DNA of 32,362 bases, taken from assembly GCA_035625025.1 (NCBI GenBank), contig DASPQJ010000039.1:1-32362 (forward strand), read 5' to 3'. Position 1 is the stretch's first letter. Every line of letters begins with the position of its first letter. The translations under genes were made by a program, and so were the position numbers. The stretch is from Bog-793 sp035625025 (GTDB taxonomy: Bacteria > Actinomycetota > Acidimicrobiia > Acidimicrobiales > Bog-793). The notes under the pieces were generated by a model that was not told where the DNA came from, made no database searches, and saw only the letters and a list, made by a program, of their open reading frames with translations. Below are positions 1-7,599 of the stretch, piece after piece.

Positions 1-125
1 AGATCCTTGAAATAGACCCGCTCGTCCGGGTTCTCGAGCAGGTTCCGCATGCAGAGGCGCTCGACCTCGTCCCGCGGGAGAGCCGGAACCGGGTCGTCAG
101 GGCTTGGCTTCGGCCGCTTCACCAT
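1..125 (-). CDS. PAS-domain sensor protein, N-terminal fragment (runs off the window)
   Basis: Only the first 41 codons are inside the window. The ATG reads from 125 downwards and has a GGGGGG-type ribosome binding site about six bases upstream. After a proline- and charge-rich start, the peptide ends in ENPDERVYFKD. That resembles the beginning of PAS domains in actinobacterial sensor or GGDEF/EAL proteins, where 'DERVYFKD' is usually followed by a ligand-pocket strand. The family call rests on this short stretch. The effector domain (histidine kinase, diguanylate cyclase or other) lies outside, so the output is unknown. Confidence 0.55.
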   Translation of the reverse strand, partial: MVKRPKPSPDDPVPALPRDEVERLCMRNLLENPDERVYFKD

Positions 126-666
126 CGCGATCCCCCCCGAAGAACACCGCTCGAAACTTGGCGAACGCATCAACCAGAACGGGAACGGACCGTTCGAAAT
201 CTAGCTCCTCTCGTTTGACTGACCGTCGATTCTCGTGTCACGGCACCAGGCCCACGCCGGAAGACGCGCCGTCTGGACAACCAAACTAGGCAAGACACTC
301 GGTTCCTCCTTGTCGAACACGACGTCGATCGGCGCGCGCTGCGGACAGCGGCGTCATGACATCGCTCGCTTCGCCAACCGGTCCTCGTGCCGACCAGGCT
401 CAGCCGCACCCGCGGGGAGCCGAAACGGCTCGATCCGCGCTCCTGCGGGGAGTGCGCCCCAACACGTGAAGAGCGATCCGGAAGCCACGGTCGCGGACCC
501 CGTCGATCGAGCAGGGCGACGCGCCCGAACGCCGCATCCCCGGTGCTCTTCGATGGCGGACTACGTTGGTGGCACTTGAGCCCGGATCCCGGCTGGGTCC
601 CCGTGCCGGTTGTTCGCGGGGACGCGGCTCGTGGCGGAGACGACCGGAAGCAGGGTTGGCGAACAG
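126..666. other. Intergenic region between divergent genes, no gene recognised
   Basis: About 540 bases separate the clipped sensor gene (minus) from the aldose epimerase (plus). Several open frames cross it, but they are arginine-rich, lack convincing ribosome binding sites and have no recognisable domain, so they look like high-GC shadow frames. I see no tRNA, riboswitch or clear promoter here. Confidence 0.5.
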
Positions 667-1821
667 ATGACGGACGACCGCAGGAGAAGCTCCAGCACGA
701 AATCGGGTGCGCCGACGATCATTTCCGCGGCCGCTGGCGAGGTAAACGGACAGCTGGTCAACCTGTACACCCTGAGCAACCGTCACGGCATGGTCGTGAA
801 GATCTTCAACTACGGCGGGATCATCCAGTCGGTCAGCTTCCCGGACGCTTCCGGCACCGCGGCGAACGTCACGCTCGGCTACCCGACACTGCGGGACTAC
901 GTCGACTACAACGCCCAACCGAACGTCAACGGCAAGAACGGTCTCGGCACGTACTTCGGCGCCCTGATCGGTCGGTACGCCAACCGGATCGCCAACGGGC
1001 AGTTCACGCTCCGAGGCGTCACCTACAACGTCCCCATCAACAACGGCATCAACAGCCTGCACGGCGGATTCGTCGGTTTCGACCAGCAGGTTTGGACGCC
1101 GACGGTCCTGCAGGACGGCACGGAGGGCGACGGTACGGTCGGGCTGCAACTCGAATACGTGAGCCCAAACGCCTCGGAAGGTTACCCGGGAAATCTCGAC
1201 ACGATCGCCACCTACGCCTTGAACAACGAAAACCAGTTGCAGCTCACCTTTCGCGCCACGACCGACATGCCGACGGTCCTCAACCTGACGAACCACACCT
1301 ACTGGAACCTCGCTGGCGAAGCCTCGGGCCCCGTCTACGACCAGACCCTGTACATCAACGCCAGCCGGTACACGCCGGTCAACTCCGACCTGATCCCGCT
1401 GGGAGAGCAGGCGAGCGTCGAGGGCACACCGTTCGACTTCACTGTGGCCAAGCCGATCGGCCGAAACATCAACGATCACGACCCGCAGCTCAAGATCGGG
1501 CACGGCTTCGACCACAACTGGGTCCTGAACCAGACTTCACCGCCATCACTCATCGAGGCGGCCCGGGCACGTGACCCGGGAAGCGGGCGCACCCTGACGG
1601 TCTTCACGACGCAACCGGGCATGCAGTTCTACTCGGGAAACTTCCTGGTCGGCCAGGGCGTCGTCGGGACGAGCGGCCACATCTACCGCCAGAGCGAAGG
1701 GTTCGCGCTGGAAACCCAGCACTTCCCAGACTCGCCGAACGAGCCGGCCTACCCGACGACCGAGCTAGACCCGGGCCAGGTGTACTCGCACACGATCATC
1801 TTCCAGCTCTCGAACAGCTAG
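667..1821 (+). CDS. galM: Aldose 1-epimerase (galactose mutarotase)
   Basis: This enzyme interconverts the alpha and beta anomers of aldoses such as galactose and glucose, feeding sugar catabolism. The 384-residue product has the family landmarks in order: GRYANRI (about 102-108), NSLHGG (128-133), the NHTYWNLAG block with the catalytic-type histidine (about 210), FDHNW (281-285) and LETQHFPD with the catalytic-type glutamate (about 349). The length matches family members. The ATG at 667 is preferred over an upstream in-frame TTG at 610, because homology begins well after either and the extra 19 residues carry no motif. No signal peptide is visible, so it is probably cytoplasmic. It stands alone, and the gene downstream is convergent. 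Confidence 0.93.
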   Translation: MTDDRRRSSSTKSGAPTIISAAAGEVNGQLVNLYTLSNRHGMVVKIFNYGGIIQSVSFPDASGTAANVTLGYPTLRDYVDYNAQPNVNGKNGLGTYFGALIGRYANRIANGQFTLRGVTYNVPINNGINSLHGGFVGFDQQVWTPTVLQDGTEGDGTVGLQLEYVSPNASEGYPGNLDTIATYALNNENQLQLTFRATTDMPTVLNLTNHTYWNLAGEASGPVYDQTLYINASRYTPVNSDLIPLGEQASVEGTPFDFTVAKPIGRNINDHDPQLKIGHGFDHNWVLNQTSPPSLIEAARARDPGSGRTLTVFTTQPGMQFYSGNFLVGQGVVGTSGHIYRQSEGFALETQHFPDSPNEPAYPTTELDPGQVYSHTIIFQLSNS

Positions 1822-1997
1822 ACCCACTTCGCCGGCCGCGGTCGCGGATCGGTCACGAGTCGGAGCTATCGGCCCCAGGTGGGACTCGCTCACGTCCCGC
1901 CGATTCCCGCCGCGGCCCTCCATGGTCGCCACCGCACGGCTTCCTCGCGCCTGCGAAACTCGCGAACCGGTTCGTCGATGCCGGCGGCTGCCGCGCC

Positions 1998-2624
1998 TCA
2001 GGAGCTCGCCAGCCGGCGCAACTCCACAGCCGAGAGGTCCGCCGTGTACAAGGGGCTCCCCGGTTGATGCTTGCGCCCACCCACGGCGAGGGACCCGAGG
2101 TCCACGGCGTCGAAGCCGATCTCGTCGATCAAGATCGCGACAAGGCGCTTCGCCTCCGCGTCATCGCCTGAAATCGGGATCGCGATCCGGTCCGGCGCGC
2201 CGGCCAGACGGGAACCGTCCCGTAGGTGCTCCCAGTAGATCGCGTTGAAGGCCTTGACGAGGCGCGCCTGCGGGAGAAAGGCGGCCAACATCTCGCTCGA
2301 CGTCGTTCGGTCGTCGTCGAGTTCGCTGAACTGCCCGTCACGACCCGGGTAGTAGTTGTTGGTGTCGATAACCACCTTGCCGCTCGATCCGTCGACGGGG
2401 ATAGTGCGGTACTTGCCGAACGGCACCGAGACGACGGTGATCTCGCCGAAGCGGGCGGCGTCGGCGGCCGCCATCGCCTGGGCGTGTTCTCCGAGTTCCC
2501 GAACGAGCGCGTCGAGCGTTTCCGGGCCTCGCGAGTTGCTGACCGCGACGTCGTGACCGACCCGCACGAAGTGCCAAGCGAGCGTGGACCCGATGTTCCC
2601 CGCGCCGATCATCCCAATCCTCAT
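1998..2624 (-). CDS. NADPH-dependent F420 reductase-like oxidoreductase
   Basis: The 208-residue product starts MRIGMIGAGNIGSTLAWHF, a Rossmann dinucleotide-binding fold. It continues with NSRGPETL, which in this family contacts the NADP phosphate. It fits the 'NADP oxidoreductase, coenzyme F420-dependent' family (Fno-like), also used by other small NADPH dehydrogenases. The DTNNYYPGRDGQ and VKAFNAIYWEHL segments are typical. The usual role is hydride transfer between NADPH and F420, but many actinobacterial paralogues have unknown substrates, so the reaction is inferred. The ATG at 2624 has a GGAGGG site eight to nine bases upstream and fits the family N-terminus, whereas a longer frame adds 20 residues without homology. 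DUF503 is divergent to it. Confidence 0.88.
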   Translation of the reverse strand: MRIGMIGAGNIGSTLAWHFVRVGHDVAVSNSRGPETLDALVRELGEHAQAMAAADAARFGEITVVSVPFGKYRTIPVDGSSGKVVIDTNNYYPGRDGQFSELDDDRTTSSEMLAAFLPQARLVKAFNAIYWEHLRDGSRLAGAPDRIAIPISGDDAEAKRLVAILIDEIGFDAVDLGSLAVGGRKHQPGSPLYTADLSAVELRRLASS

Positions 2625-2778
2625 CGTCAGTCCCTCCCTGTTCCGATCCCTGGTGCCGTGTACGCCCAACCGCCCACCGGACACGACTATTCCCTCTCAG
2701 CGCGATCGCCGCAGTCGACGAGAACTCTCGCACGGCGGTGGCTGGCGAGACGGCCCGGCCGCCAGTCAAGCTGTCGCC

Positions 2779-3072
2779 GTGCAGGCCGGCGTGCTGACCA
2801 TCGACATCCTGGTCGAATCGAGCCGTTCGCTGAAGGACAAACGCGCCATCGTGCGACACCTCCTCGACACGGTGCGACGGCGCTTCGCGGTTTCCGCCGC
2901 CGAGGTGGGGCACCTCGACAAGTGGCAGCGGGCCGAGCTTGGTTTCGCCGTGGTCGCGGTCGACGCCGCCCACGTCAGCGAGGTTCTGGACGCGGTGGAA
3001 CGATTCGTCTGGGCACACCCTGAGATCACGGTCACCACCAGCGCACGTCACTGGATCGAGTCGGATCACTGA
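2779..3072 (+). CDS. DUF503 (YlxP-like) protein
   Basis: This is a small protein of 97 residues. It begins with a hydrophobic beta strand (GVLTIDILVESSRSLKDKR) and then RRFAVSAAEVGHLDKWQRAELG, the signature of DUF503/YlxP proteins. In many bacteria these sit near infB-rbfA and have been linked to ribosome assembly. Here the gene is away from that cluster. The GTG at 2779 places the start where the family begins; a longer frame from 2584 adds 65 residues overlapping the divergent neighbour's promoter. No strong ribosome binding site is visible, so initiation may be weak or leaderless. Confidence 0.82.
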   Translation: MQAGVLTIDILVESSRSLKDKRAIVRHLLDTVRRRFAVSAAEVGHLDKWQRAELGFAVVAVDAAHVSEVLDAVERFVWAHPEITVTTSARHWIESDH

Positions 3073-3102
3073 ATCGCTCCGAAGACCGCCAGGACATCGG
3101 TC

Positions 3103-3131
3103 TTGACGTGATTGTGAGTAGTCACTAACAT
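3103..3131 (+). promoter_or_regulatory. Sigma70-type promoter with an embedded palindromic operator
   Basis: TTGACG (3103-3108) and TAACAT (3126-3131) are separated by exactly 17 bases, a strong housekeeping-type promoter. The spacer holds GTGAGTAGTCAC (3114-3125), whose arms GTGA and TCAC are exact inverted repeats. A repressor bound there would cover the promoter, as TetR-family regulators of drug exporters often do. The expected transcription start is at about 3138-3139, on the GTG start codon of the ABC ATPase, so the message is probably leaderless. No regulator gene is adjacent. Confidence 0.65.
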
Positions 3132-3138
3132 CAGTTCC

Positions 3139-4152
3139 GTGAACCCCGCACCCGCCTTGGTGGGACGACGCGCCCCCGGCGCGACCGCGGCCGGGCCTAT
3201 TCGCGACGGCGCGCCCGCCATCGAGGTCGTGAACCTCACGAAGTCCTACGGCGACGTGGCTGCGGTGGCTGGGGTGGATCTCGAGATCCAGGCGGGCGAG
3301 ATCTTCGCGCTCCTCGGACCGAACGGCGCGGGCAAGACGACGACGGTTGAGATCCTCGAGGGATACCGGCACCGCGACGGCGGCCAGGTCAGCGTGCTCG
3401 GTCTCGACCCCGAACATGATCGTCAACAGCTGAAACCCCGGATCGGGATCGTCCTGCAGTCGACCGGAGTCGACCGCTACCTCACCGTGGCCGAGACGAT
3501 CCAGATGTACGCCAGCTACTACCCGCATCCCCGGCCGGTCGCCGAGATCGTCGAACTCGTCGGGCTCGTCGCCAAACGCGACACGCGCGTCATCAAGCTC
3601 TCGGGAGGCCAGCAGCGCCGCCTCGACGTCGCGATCGGGCTTGCCGGGGACCCCGACCTGCTCTTCCTCGACGAGCCGACAACCGGCTTCGATCCCTCAG
3701 CACGTCGGGAGGCGTGGGAGGTCGTGAAGAACCTCGCGGTCCTCGGCAAGACCGTCCTTTTAACGACGCACTACATGGACGAGGCGCAGTACCTGGCCGA
3801 TCGTGTCGCCGTCATGGCTGCCGGCCGGATCGTGGCGACTGGCACCCCGGAGCAGCTGGGCGGCCGCCAGAGCAAGGACGTCCGGATCCGTTTTCGCGTG
3901 CCCGACGGCACTCTGCTCCCCGTCGACCTCCGCGGTGAGACGTTGGCCGATGGTTGTGTCGAACTCGTCCCAGACGACGTCAGTCGGGTTCTCTACCGCC
4001 TCACGGGCTGGTCGATCGAGAGCGGGATCGAACTAGAACAGCTGGAGATCATCCGCAAATCACTTGAAGACGTCTATCTCGAGCTCGTCGGGGATCCGAT
4101 GGCGTCGGAGACCGCCGGCACGAACCCTCCCGCAGTAGTGCCGAGACCATGA
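3139..4152 (+). CDS. ABC exporter ATP-binding protein (DrrA-like)
   Basis: This is the cytoplasmic ATPase that powers the membrane partner encoded next. In the 337-residue product are Walker A GPNGAGKTT, the Q-loop region IVLQSTGVDRYLTV, signature LSGGQQRRLDVA, Walker B LLFLDEPTTG and the H-loop TTHYMDEA, all intact. A C-terminal tail of about 100 residues is typical of daunorubicin-resistance-type ABC-2 ATPases. The GTG start at 3139 lies right at the predicted transcription start, implying leaderless translation. Its stop overlaps the next gene's ATG by four bases (ATGA), so the two are translationally coupled. The substrate cannot be deduced; antibiotics, lipids or polymers are possible. 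Confidence 0.92.
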   Translation: MNPAPALVGRRAPGATAAGPIRDGAPAIEVVNLTKSYGDVAAVAGVDLEIQAGEIFALLGPNGAGKTTTVEILEGYRHRDGGQVSVLGLDPEHDRQQLKPRIGIVLQSTGVDRYLTVAETIQMYASYYPHPRPVAEIVELVGLVAKRDTRVIKLSGGQQRRLDVAIGLAGDPDLLFLDEPTTGFDPSARREAWEVVKNLAVLGKTVLLTTHYMDEAQYLADRVAVMAAGRIVATGTPEQLGGRQSKDVRIRFRVPDGTLLPVDLRGETLADGCVELVPDDVSRVLYRLTGWSIESGIELEQLEIIRKSLEDVYLELVGDPMASETAGTNPPAVVPRP

Positions 4153-4919
4153 CGAGGCCGCTCGTTCGCTTCGTGTCCCAGGTCGGCTACGTCAACAAGG
4201 CCTTCTGGCGCAACCCCGCGTCGGCATTCTTCACGTTCGCCTTCCCGCTCATGTTCCTCGTGATCTTCACCTCACTGCTCGGCCACCCGACGGTTCACAT
4301 CGGCGGACGGACGATTCACTACTCGACGTACTACGTCGCCGCGATGGCCGCCTACGCCGTCATCGGCGCCTGTTACATGAACATCGCCATGGCTGTGACC
4401 GCGCAGCGGGATGCCGGCATCCTGAAGAGGACGAACGGGACGCCTCTGCCCTCAGGCATCTATCTCGGCGCGCGCGTGATCCACGCGATGTTCGTCGCGG
4501 TGCTCCTCGTCGTGATCACGGCGGCATTCGGGCGAGCCGTGTACTCGGCAGACATCCCGACCGGAATGACGCTCGTCCGGTTCTTGATCGTGCTGGCTGT
4601 CGGTTCGGCTTGCTTCTGCGCCCTCGCGTTCGCGATCACGTCCGTCATTCCGAACGCCGACGCCGCGCCCGCCATCGTCCAAGCCTCGATCATGCCGCTT
4701 CTGTTCCTCTCGGGCATCTTCATCCCATTCGGTAATAACGCGCCGTCCTGGATCGTCTGGGTCGCCCGGATCTTCCCCGTGCGACACTTCGCCGTCGGCG
4801 TACAGGCCGGGTTCCTCGGCACGGCGTTCAGTTGGACCGACGTCCTGATCGTCGCGGCGTGGGGGATCGGTGGACTGGCCGTCGCCATCCGGTACTTCAG
4901 CTGGGAGCCGCGCACCTAA
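4149..4919 (+). CDS. ABC-2 type transporter permease
   Basis: The 256-residue product has six apparent membrane segments and the ABC-2 layout. An N-terminal segment carries FWRNPASAFFTFAFPLMFLV, and a conserved late motif FLSGIFIPFG is followed by a periplasmic turn and a final helix. It is the membrane half of the exporter, paired with the ATPase whose stop codon it overlaps. The ATG at 4149 is fixed by that overlap. Members of this family export drugs or cell-surface precursors. The substrate here is unknown. Confidence 0.9.
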   Translation: MTRPLVRFVSQVGYVNKAFWRNPASAFFTFAFPLMFLVIFTSLLGHPTVHIGGRTIHYSTYYVAAMAAYAVIGACYMNIAMAVTAQRDAGILKRTNGTPLPSGIYLGARVIHAMFVAVLLVVITAAFGRAVYSADIPTGMTLVRFLIVLAVGSACFCALAFAITSVIPNADAAPAIVQASIMPLLFLSGIFIPFGNNAPSWIVWVARIFPVRHFAVGVQAGFLGTAFSWTDVLIVAAWGIGGLAVAIRYFSWEPRT

Positions 4920-4932
4920 CGGGCGACAGGAT

Positions 4933-4959
4933 GGCCTCCTGGAGGCGGCCTCCGCGGCC
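4933..4959. terminator. GC-rich overlapping hairpins in a convergent gap
   Basis: Just after the permease stop, a GGCCTCC / GGAGGC / GGCCTCC / GCGGCC series can fold in alternative stems. There is no T-run on either strand. A transcription end for the exporter operon is plausible from position only. Confidence 0.25.
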
Positions 4960-5077
4960 GTTCCGGCATCTTCCGGGCCGCGTCGATGGGGTCTGTCGTC
5001 GCGCGGGCCGTTCACGAGCTGAATGTTGTCGACAGGTATCGGGGCACGGGTCATCGACCCCGACCGTTCCATCGTCG

Positions 5078-6379
5078 CTAGACGACGTGGGATAGGACGA
5101 TCGCGGCGGTAACGAAGCCGAAGGCGACGACGACGGCCGTCAACGAGTAGGTCGCCGCCCGGCGGGCGCCTCGCATCCTCAGCTCGACGGGAATCACCCG
5201 GCGCTCGAGCGCGAGCAGGAACCCGAGGACGATCGGCAGCAGGCAAGCATTGAGCACCTCGACGTCGATCGTCAGGTTGACGAGATTCGGCGCCGCGAGG
5301 ACCAGCACGACGCCGACGAGGACCCCGACGACGGTCAGACTGTAGAAGCCGGCGGCGCGCGCCGGCGAGTCGTTCAGGCTGTGCCGCCAGCCGAGCACTT
5401 CGGAGATGCCCCACGCCCCCGCCAGGGTCACGACGAGCGCCGCGACCACCGCCGCCCCGACCATGCCGAGACCGAACAGGACGATCGCCCGCTCATGCCC
5501 GAGGAACGGTGTCAGCGCGGAGGCGATCGCGCCAATGCTGTTGAGGGCGACACCCCGGTGGGTCACGCCGAGGGTCGCGCCCGTCGCGACGATCACCGCC
5601 ACCATGACGAGCTGGGTGAGCACCGAGCCGGCCGCGGTGTCCAACCGGGCGGATCGCAAGGCGGCGCGCAGTTCGAGACCGTGCCGATCCTTGTCGATGA
5701 CGGCCTCCTGCTGGTAAAAGACCATCCAAGGCATGATGACGGCGCCGACGTTCGCGGCGAGCAGTGTCGCGTAGCCGTTGGTCGCGTGGATCGGGTTCCC
5801 GAGGTCGTGGAGGATCGCACCGCCGTGCGCGTGGGCGAGCAGCGCCGCCGGCACGAACAACAGCTCGAGGGCCCCCACCGCGATGCCGACGTGCTCGACA
5901 CGGCGGTAGCGCCCGAGCAGGACGAGGGCGATCAGCGCGGTCGCCGCCGCGCCGGTGGAGACCCATCTCGGGAGCCCGACGAGCCGGCCGACGCCGGCAA
6001 CGCCGGCGAACTCCGTGACGAGCGCCCCGACACAGGCGACGAAGAGCGCCGCCGCCGAGACAAGCGCCCACCGCTCCCCGAACGTCCGGCGGATGAGGGC
6101 GCCGTGCCCTTGTCGCGTCGCCAACCCCAACCGGGCCGTCATCTCCTGGACGCAGTAGAGCGCCGGGACGAGGACGAGCTGTGGGAGGAGGAACGCGTAG
6201 CGGAACCTGGCACCGGACTGGGCGGCGGTGATCACGCTTCCGGCGTCGGAGTTCGCCAGCATCACCATCACACCGGGGCCGACCATTGCGAGCAAAGCGG
6301 CCCCGGCGAAGAGGGGTTTCCTCGAACGCGCCACGGTCAACGGAATCGGTGAGGCGCCGAGGCCCGTCACGGCCACCAC
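5078..6379 (-). CDS. NRAMP-superfamily transporter with non-canonical metal-site motifs
   Basis: The product of about 433 residues has around eleven hydrophobic helices and the NRAMP layout. An early helix reads GPGVMVMLANSDAGS, followed by TAAQSGARFRYAFLL and then VQEMTARLGLAT, which matches the family's first cytoplasmic segment. The usual metal-binding motifs are altered: where classical NRAMPs have DPGN there is ANSDAGS, and in helix 6 the MPHN motif reads IMPWMVFYQQEA. This suggests a branch with different ion preference, such as the NRAMP-related magnesium transporters, but that is inference. Three GTG codons (6379, 6376, 6370) can serve as start; AGGAAAGG suits the one at 6370 best. 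Upstream lie two tandem palindromes, suggesting metal-responsive control. Confidence 0.85.
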   Translation of the reverse strand: MVAVTGLGASPIPLTVARSRKPLFAGAALLAMVGPGVMVMLANSDAGSVITAAQSGARFRYAFLLPQLVLVPALYCVQEMTARLGLATRQGHGALIRRTFGERWALVSAAALFVACVGALVTEFAGVAGVGRLVGLPRWVSTGAAATALIALVLLGRYRRVEHVGIAVGALELLFVPAALLAHAHGGAILHDLGNPIHATNGYATLLAANVGAVIMPWMVFYQQEAVIDKDRHGLELRAALRSARLDTAAGSVLTQLVMVAVIVATGATLGVTHRGVALNSIGAIASALTPFLGHERAIVLFGLGMVGAAVVAALVVTLAGAWGISEVLGWRHSLNDSPARAAGFYSLTVVGVLVGVVLVLAAPNLVNLTIDVEVLNACLLPIVLGFLLALERRVIPVELRMRGARRAATYSLTAVVVAFGFVTAAIVLSHVV

Positions 6380-6405
6380 CCTTTCCTGCTCACCTGATCC
6401 AGATC

Positions 6406-6444
6406 CTCAGGCTTGCCTGAGCCTACTCTTCAGGAGCACCTGAG
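6406..6444 (-). promoter_or_regulatory. Tandem palindromic operators upstream of the NRAMP-like gene
   Basis: Two near-identical inverted repeats precede the transporter: CTCAGG-CTTG-CCTGAG (6406-6421, perfect) and TTCAGG-AGCA-CCTGAG (6429-6444, one arm base differs). Their centres are 23 bases apart, about two helical turns, so bound dimers would sit on the same face. The AGGCTTGCCT core resembles DtxR/IdeR/MntR-type metal-repressor boxes. Both lie upstream of the start codons, where a promoter is expected. The identity of the regulator is inferred. Confidence 0.5.
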
Positions 6445-6646
6445 CCGTAGTGACAAAAGTCACGTCGTGCGGGACGGCGCGGGCTCGGGCGACAGGCTCA
6501 CGGATCCATCTCGGCGGGATCGCCGCGGTCCCCAGGCACCCCGGACGCCCGTCGCCGGACGACCGATCGCAGCTAGGAGCGAACCCCACCCCCGAGGACT
6601 GGCGGCGCGCTGCCTCGTTGCGCCCGGGCGGCGAGGAGCGACGAGC

Positions 6647-7453
6647 TCAGCGCTTGCGGAGGTACAGGCGCCACTGATCGTGGAAAGCCGTCGTCTCGCA
6701 CCCGGCCGCGTCTTCGACCACGAACCGCTTCCCCACGATCTCGCGGATGTCCCTTTCCGCGAACACGGTCCGCACTGCGCTCGCGGTCACCGCGTTGGGG
6801 GGGCTTTTGAAGAAGGTCATGAACGCACCGCCGGAAGCGCGCAGCACGCGGGAGGTCTCGGACGCGTAACGCGCGACGACGACAAGGTTTTCCAGGTGGG
6901 TATAGAGAGACAACGCCACGACGAAGTCGAAGGATCCGTCCGGATACGGAAACGAGGCCTTGTCGGGCTCTTGTGAACCGTGGGGGTTGTACATCGGGTT
7001 GAAAACGTCCAACCAGTCGAAGTGCACGCTTCCGAAGGAAGCAAAGGCCGCATTGGCGTATTCGACGCTTCGTTTCACCACCTCAAGACCGGTGTACGAG
7101 CCAACACCCAGCTCGATGAGGCCGATCGCCTGCCGCCCGTTGCCAGCGCCGACGTCGAGCACACGGTCACCGGCGCGCACCAATCCCCGCGCCGCGAAGT
7201 CCCCTGCCTCTCGTCGACTCGATTCGAGCGCGACGGACGGAACGACGACATGACCGGCTCGCGCGCCGACCAAGACGGGTCGCCATCGCTGCACGGATTC
7301 GTCCTTGCGATGCGCGAAGAGGTCCCATCGAACGAGAACCTGCTTGGCGAGCCAGCGCGCCCTCGGAAACGGTCGTTTCCATTGGACGATCTCGCGCAGC
7401 GCCACCGAAACAGGATAGGCACCGAGGCCGCGGGCGCCTCGACTGCCGGTCAA
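6647..7453 (-). CDS. Class I SAM-dependent methyltransferase
   Basis: The 268-residue product has the SAM-binding motif I VLDVGAGNG (about 98-106), an acidic residue ending the second strand (YTGLEVVKRS) and the DGSFDFVVALSLYTHLEN segment of motifs II-III, all typical of class I methyltransferases. The roughly 90-residue N-terminal extension is basic and not recognisable. The frame opens with TTG at 7453 and has no strong ribosome binding site; an internal GTG about 16 codons later is possible, so the start is uncertain. It is divergent from the LCP gene 146 bases away. Neither the substrate nor a partner can be read from the sequence. Confidence 0.8.
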   Translation of the reverse strand: MTGSRGARGLGAYPVSVALREIVQWKRPFPRARWLAKQVLVRWDLFAHRKDESVQRWRPVLVGARAGHVVVPSVALESSRREAGDFAARGLVRAGDRVLDVGAGNGRQAIGLIELGVGSYTGLEVVKRSVEYANAAFASFGSVHFDWLDVFNPMYNPHGSQEPDKASFPYPDGSFDFVVALSLYTHLENLVVVARYASETSRVLRASGGAFMTFFKSPPNAVTASAVRTVFAERDIREIVGKRFVVEDAAGCETTAFHDQWRLYLRKR

Positions 7454-7599
7454 CAGGTACGCGTGCCGCCGCTGACCCGTTCGACATTTCCGCGATTTCT
7501 ACGTCGTCCGCGCCCTCCATTTCGGCAACGCAGCCGGTACCCTGAACCCCCGGGTCGGATGTCCCGACCTCGAGTTCATCTGCGACAGGTGACGAGGCC

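Noticed and set aside
387..1574. Long open frames on both strands overlapping the aldose epimerase region
   Set aside because: They are Arg/Pro-rich shadow frames without domains; the epimerase frame has all its family motifs.
5381..6352. A 323-codon plus-strand frame opposite the NRAMP-like gene
   Set aside because: Composition is dominated by Arg, Asp and Gly, as expected for the antisense of a membrane protein.
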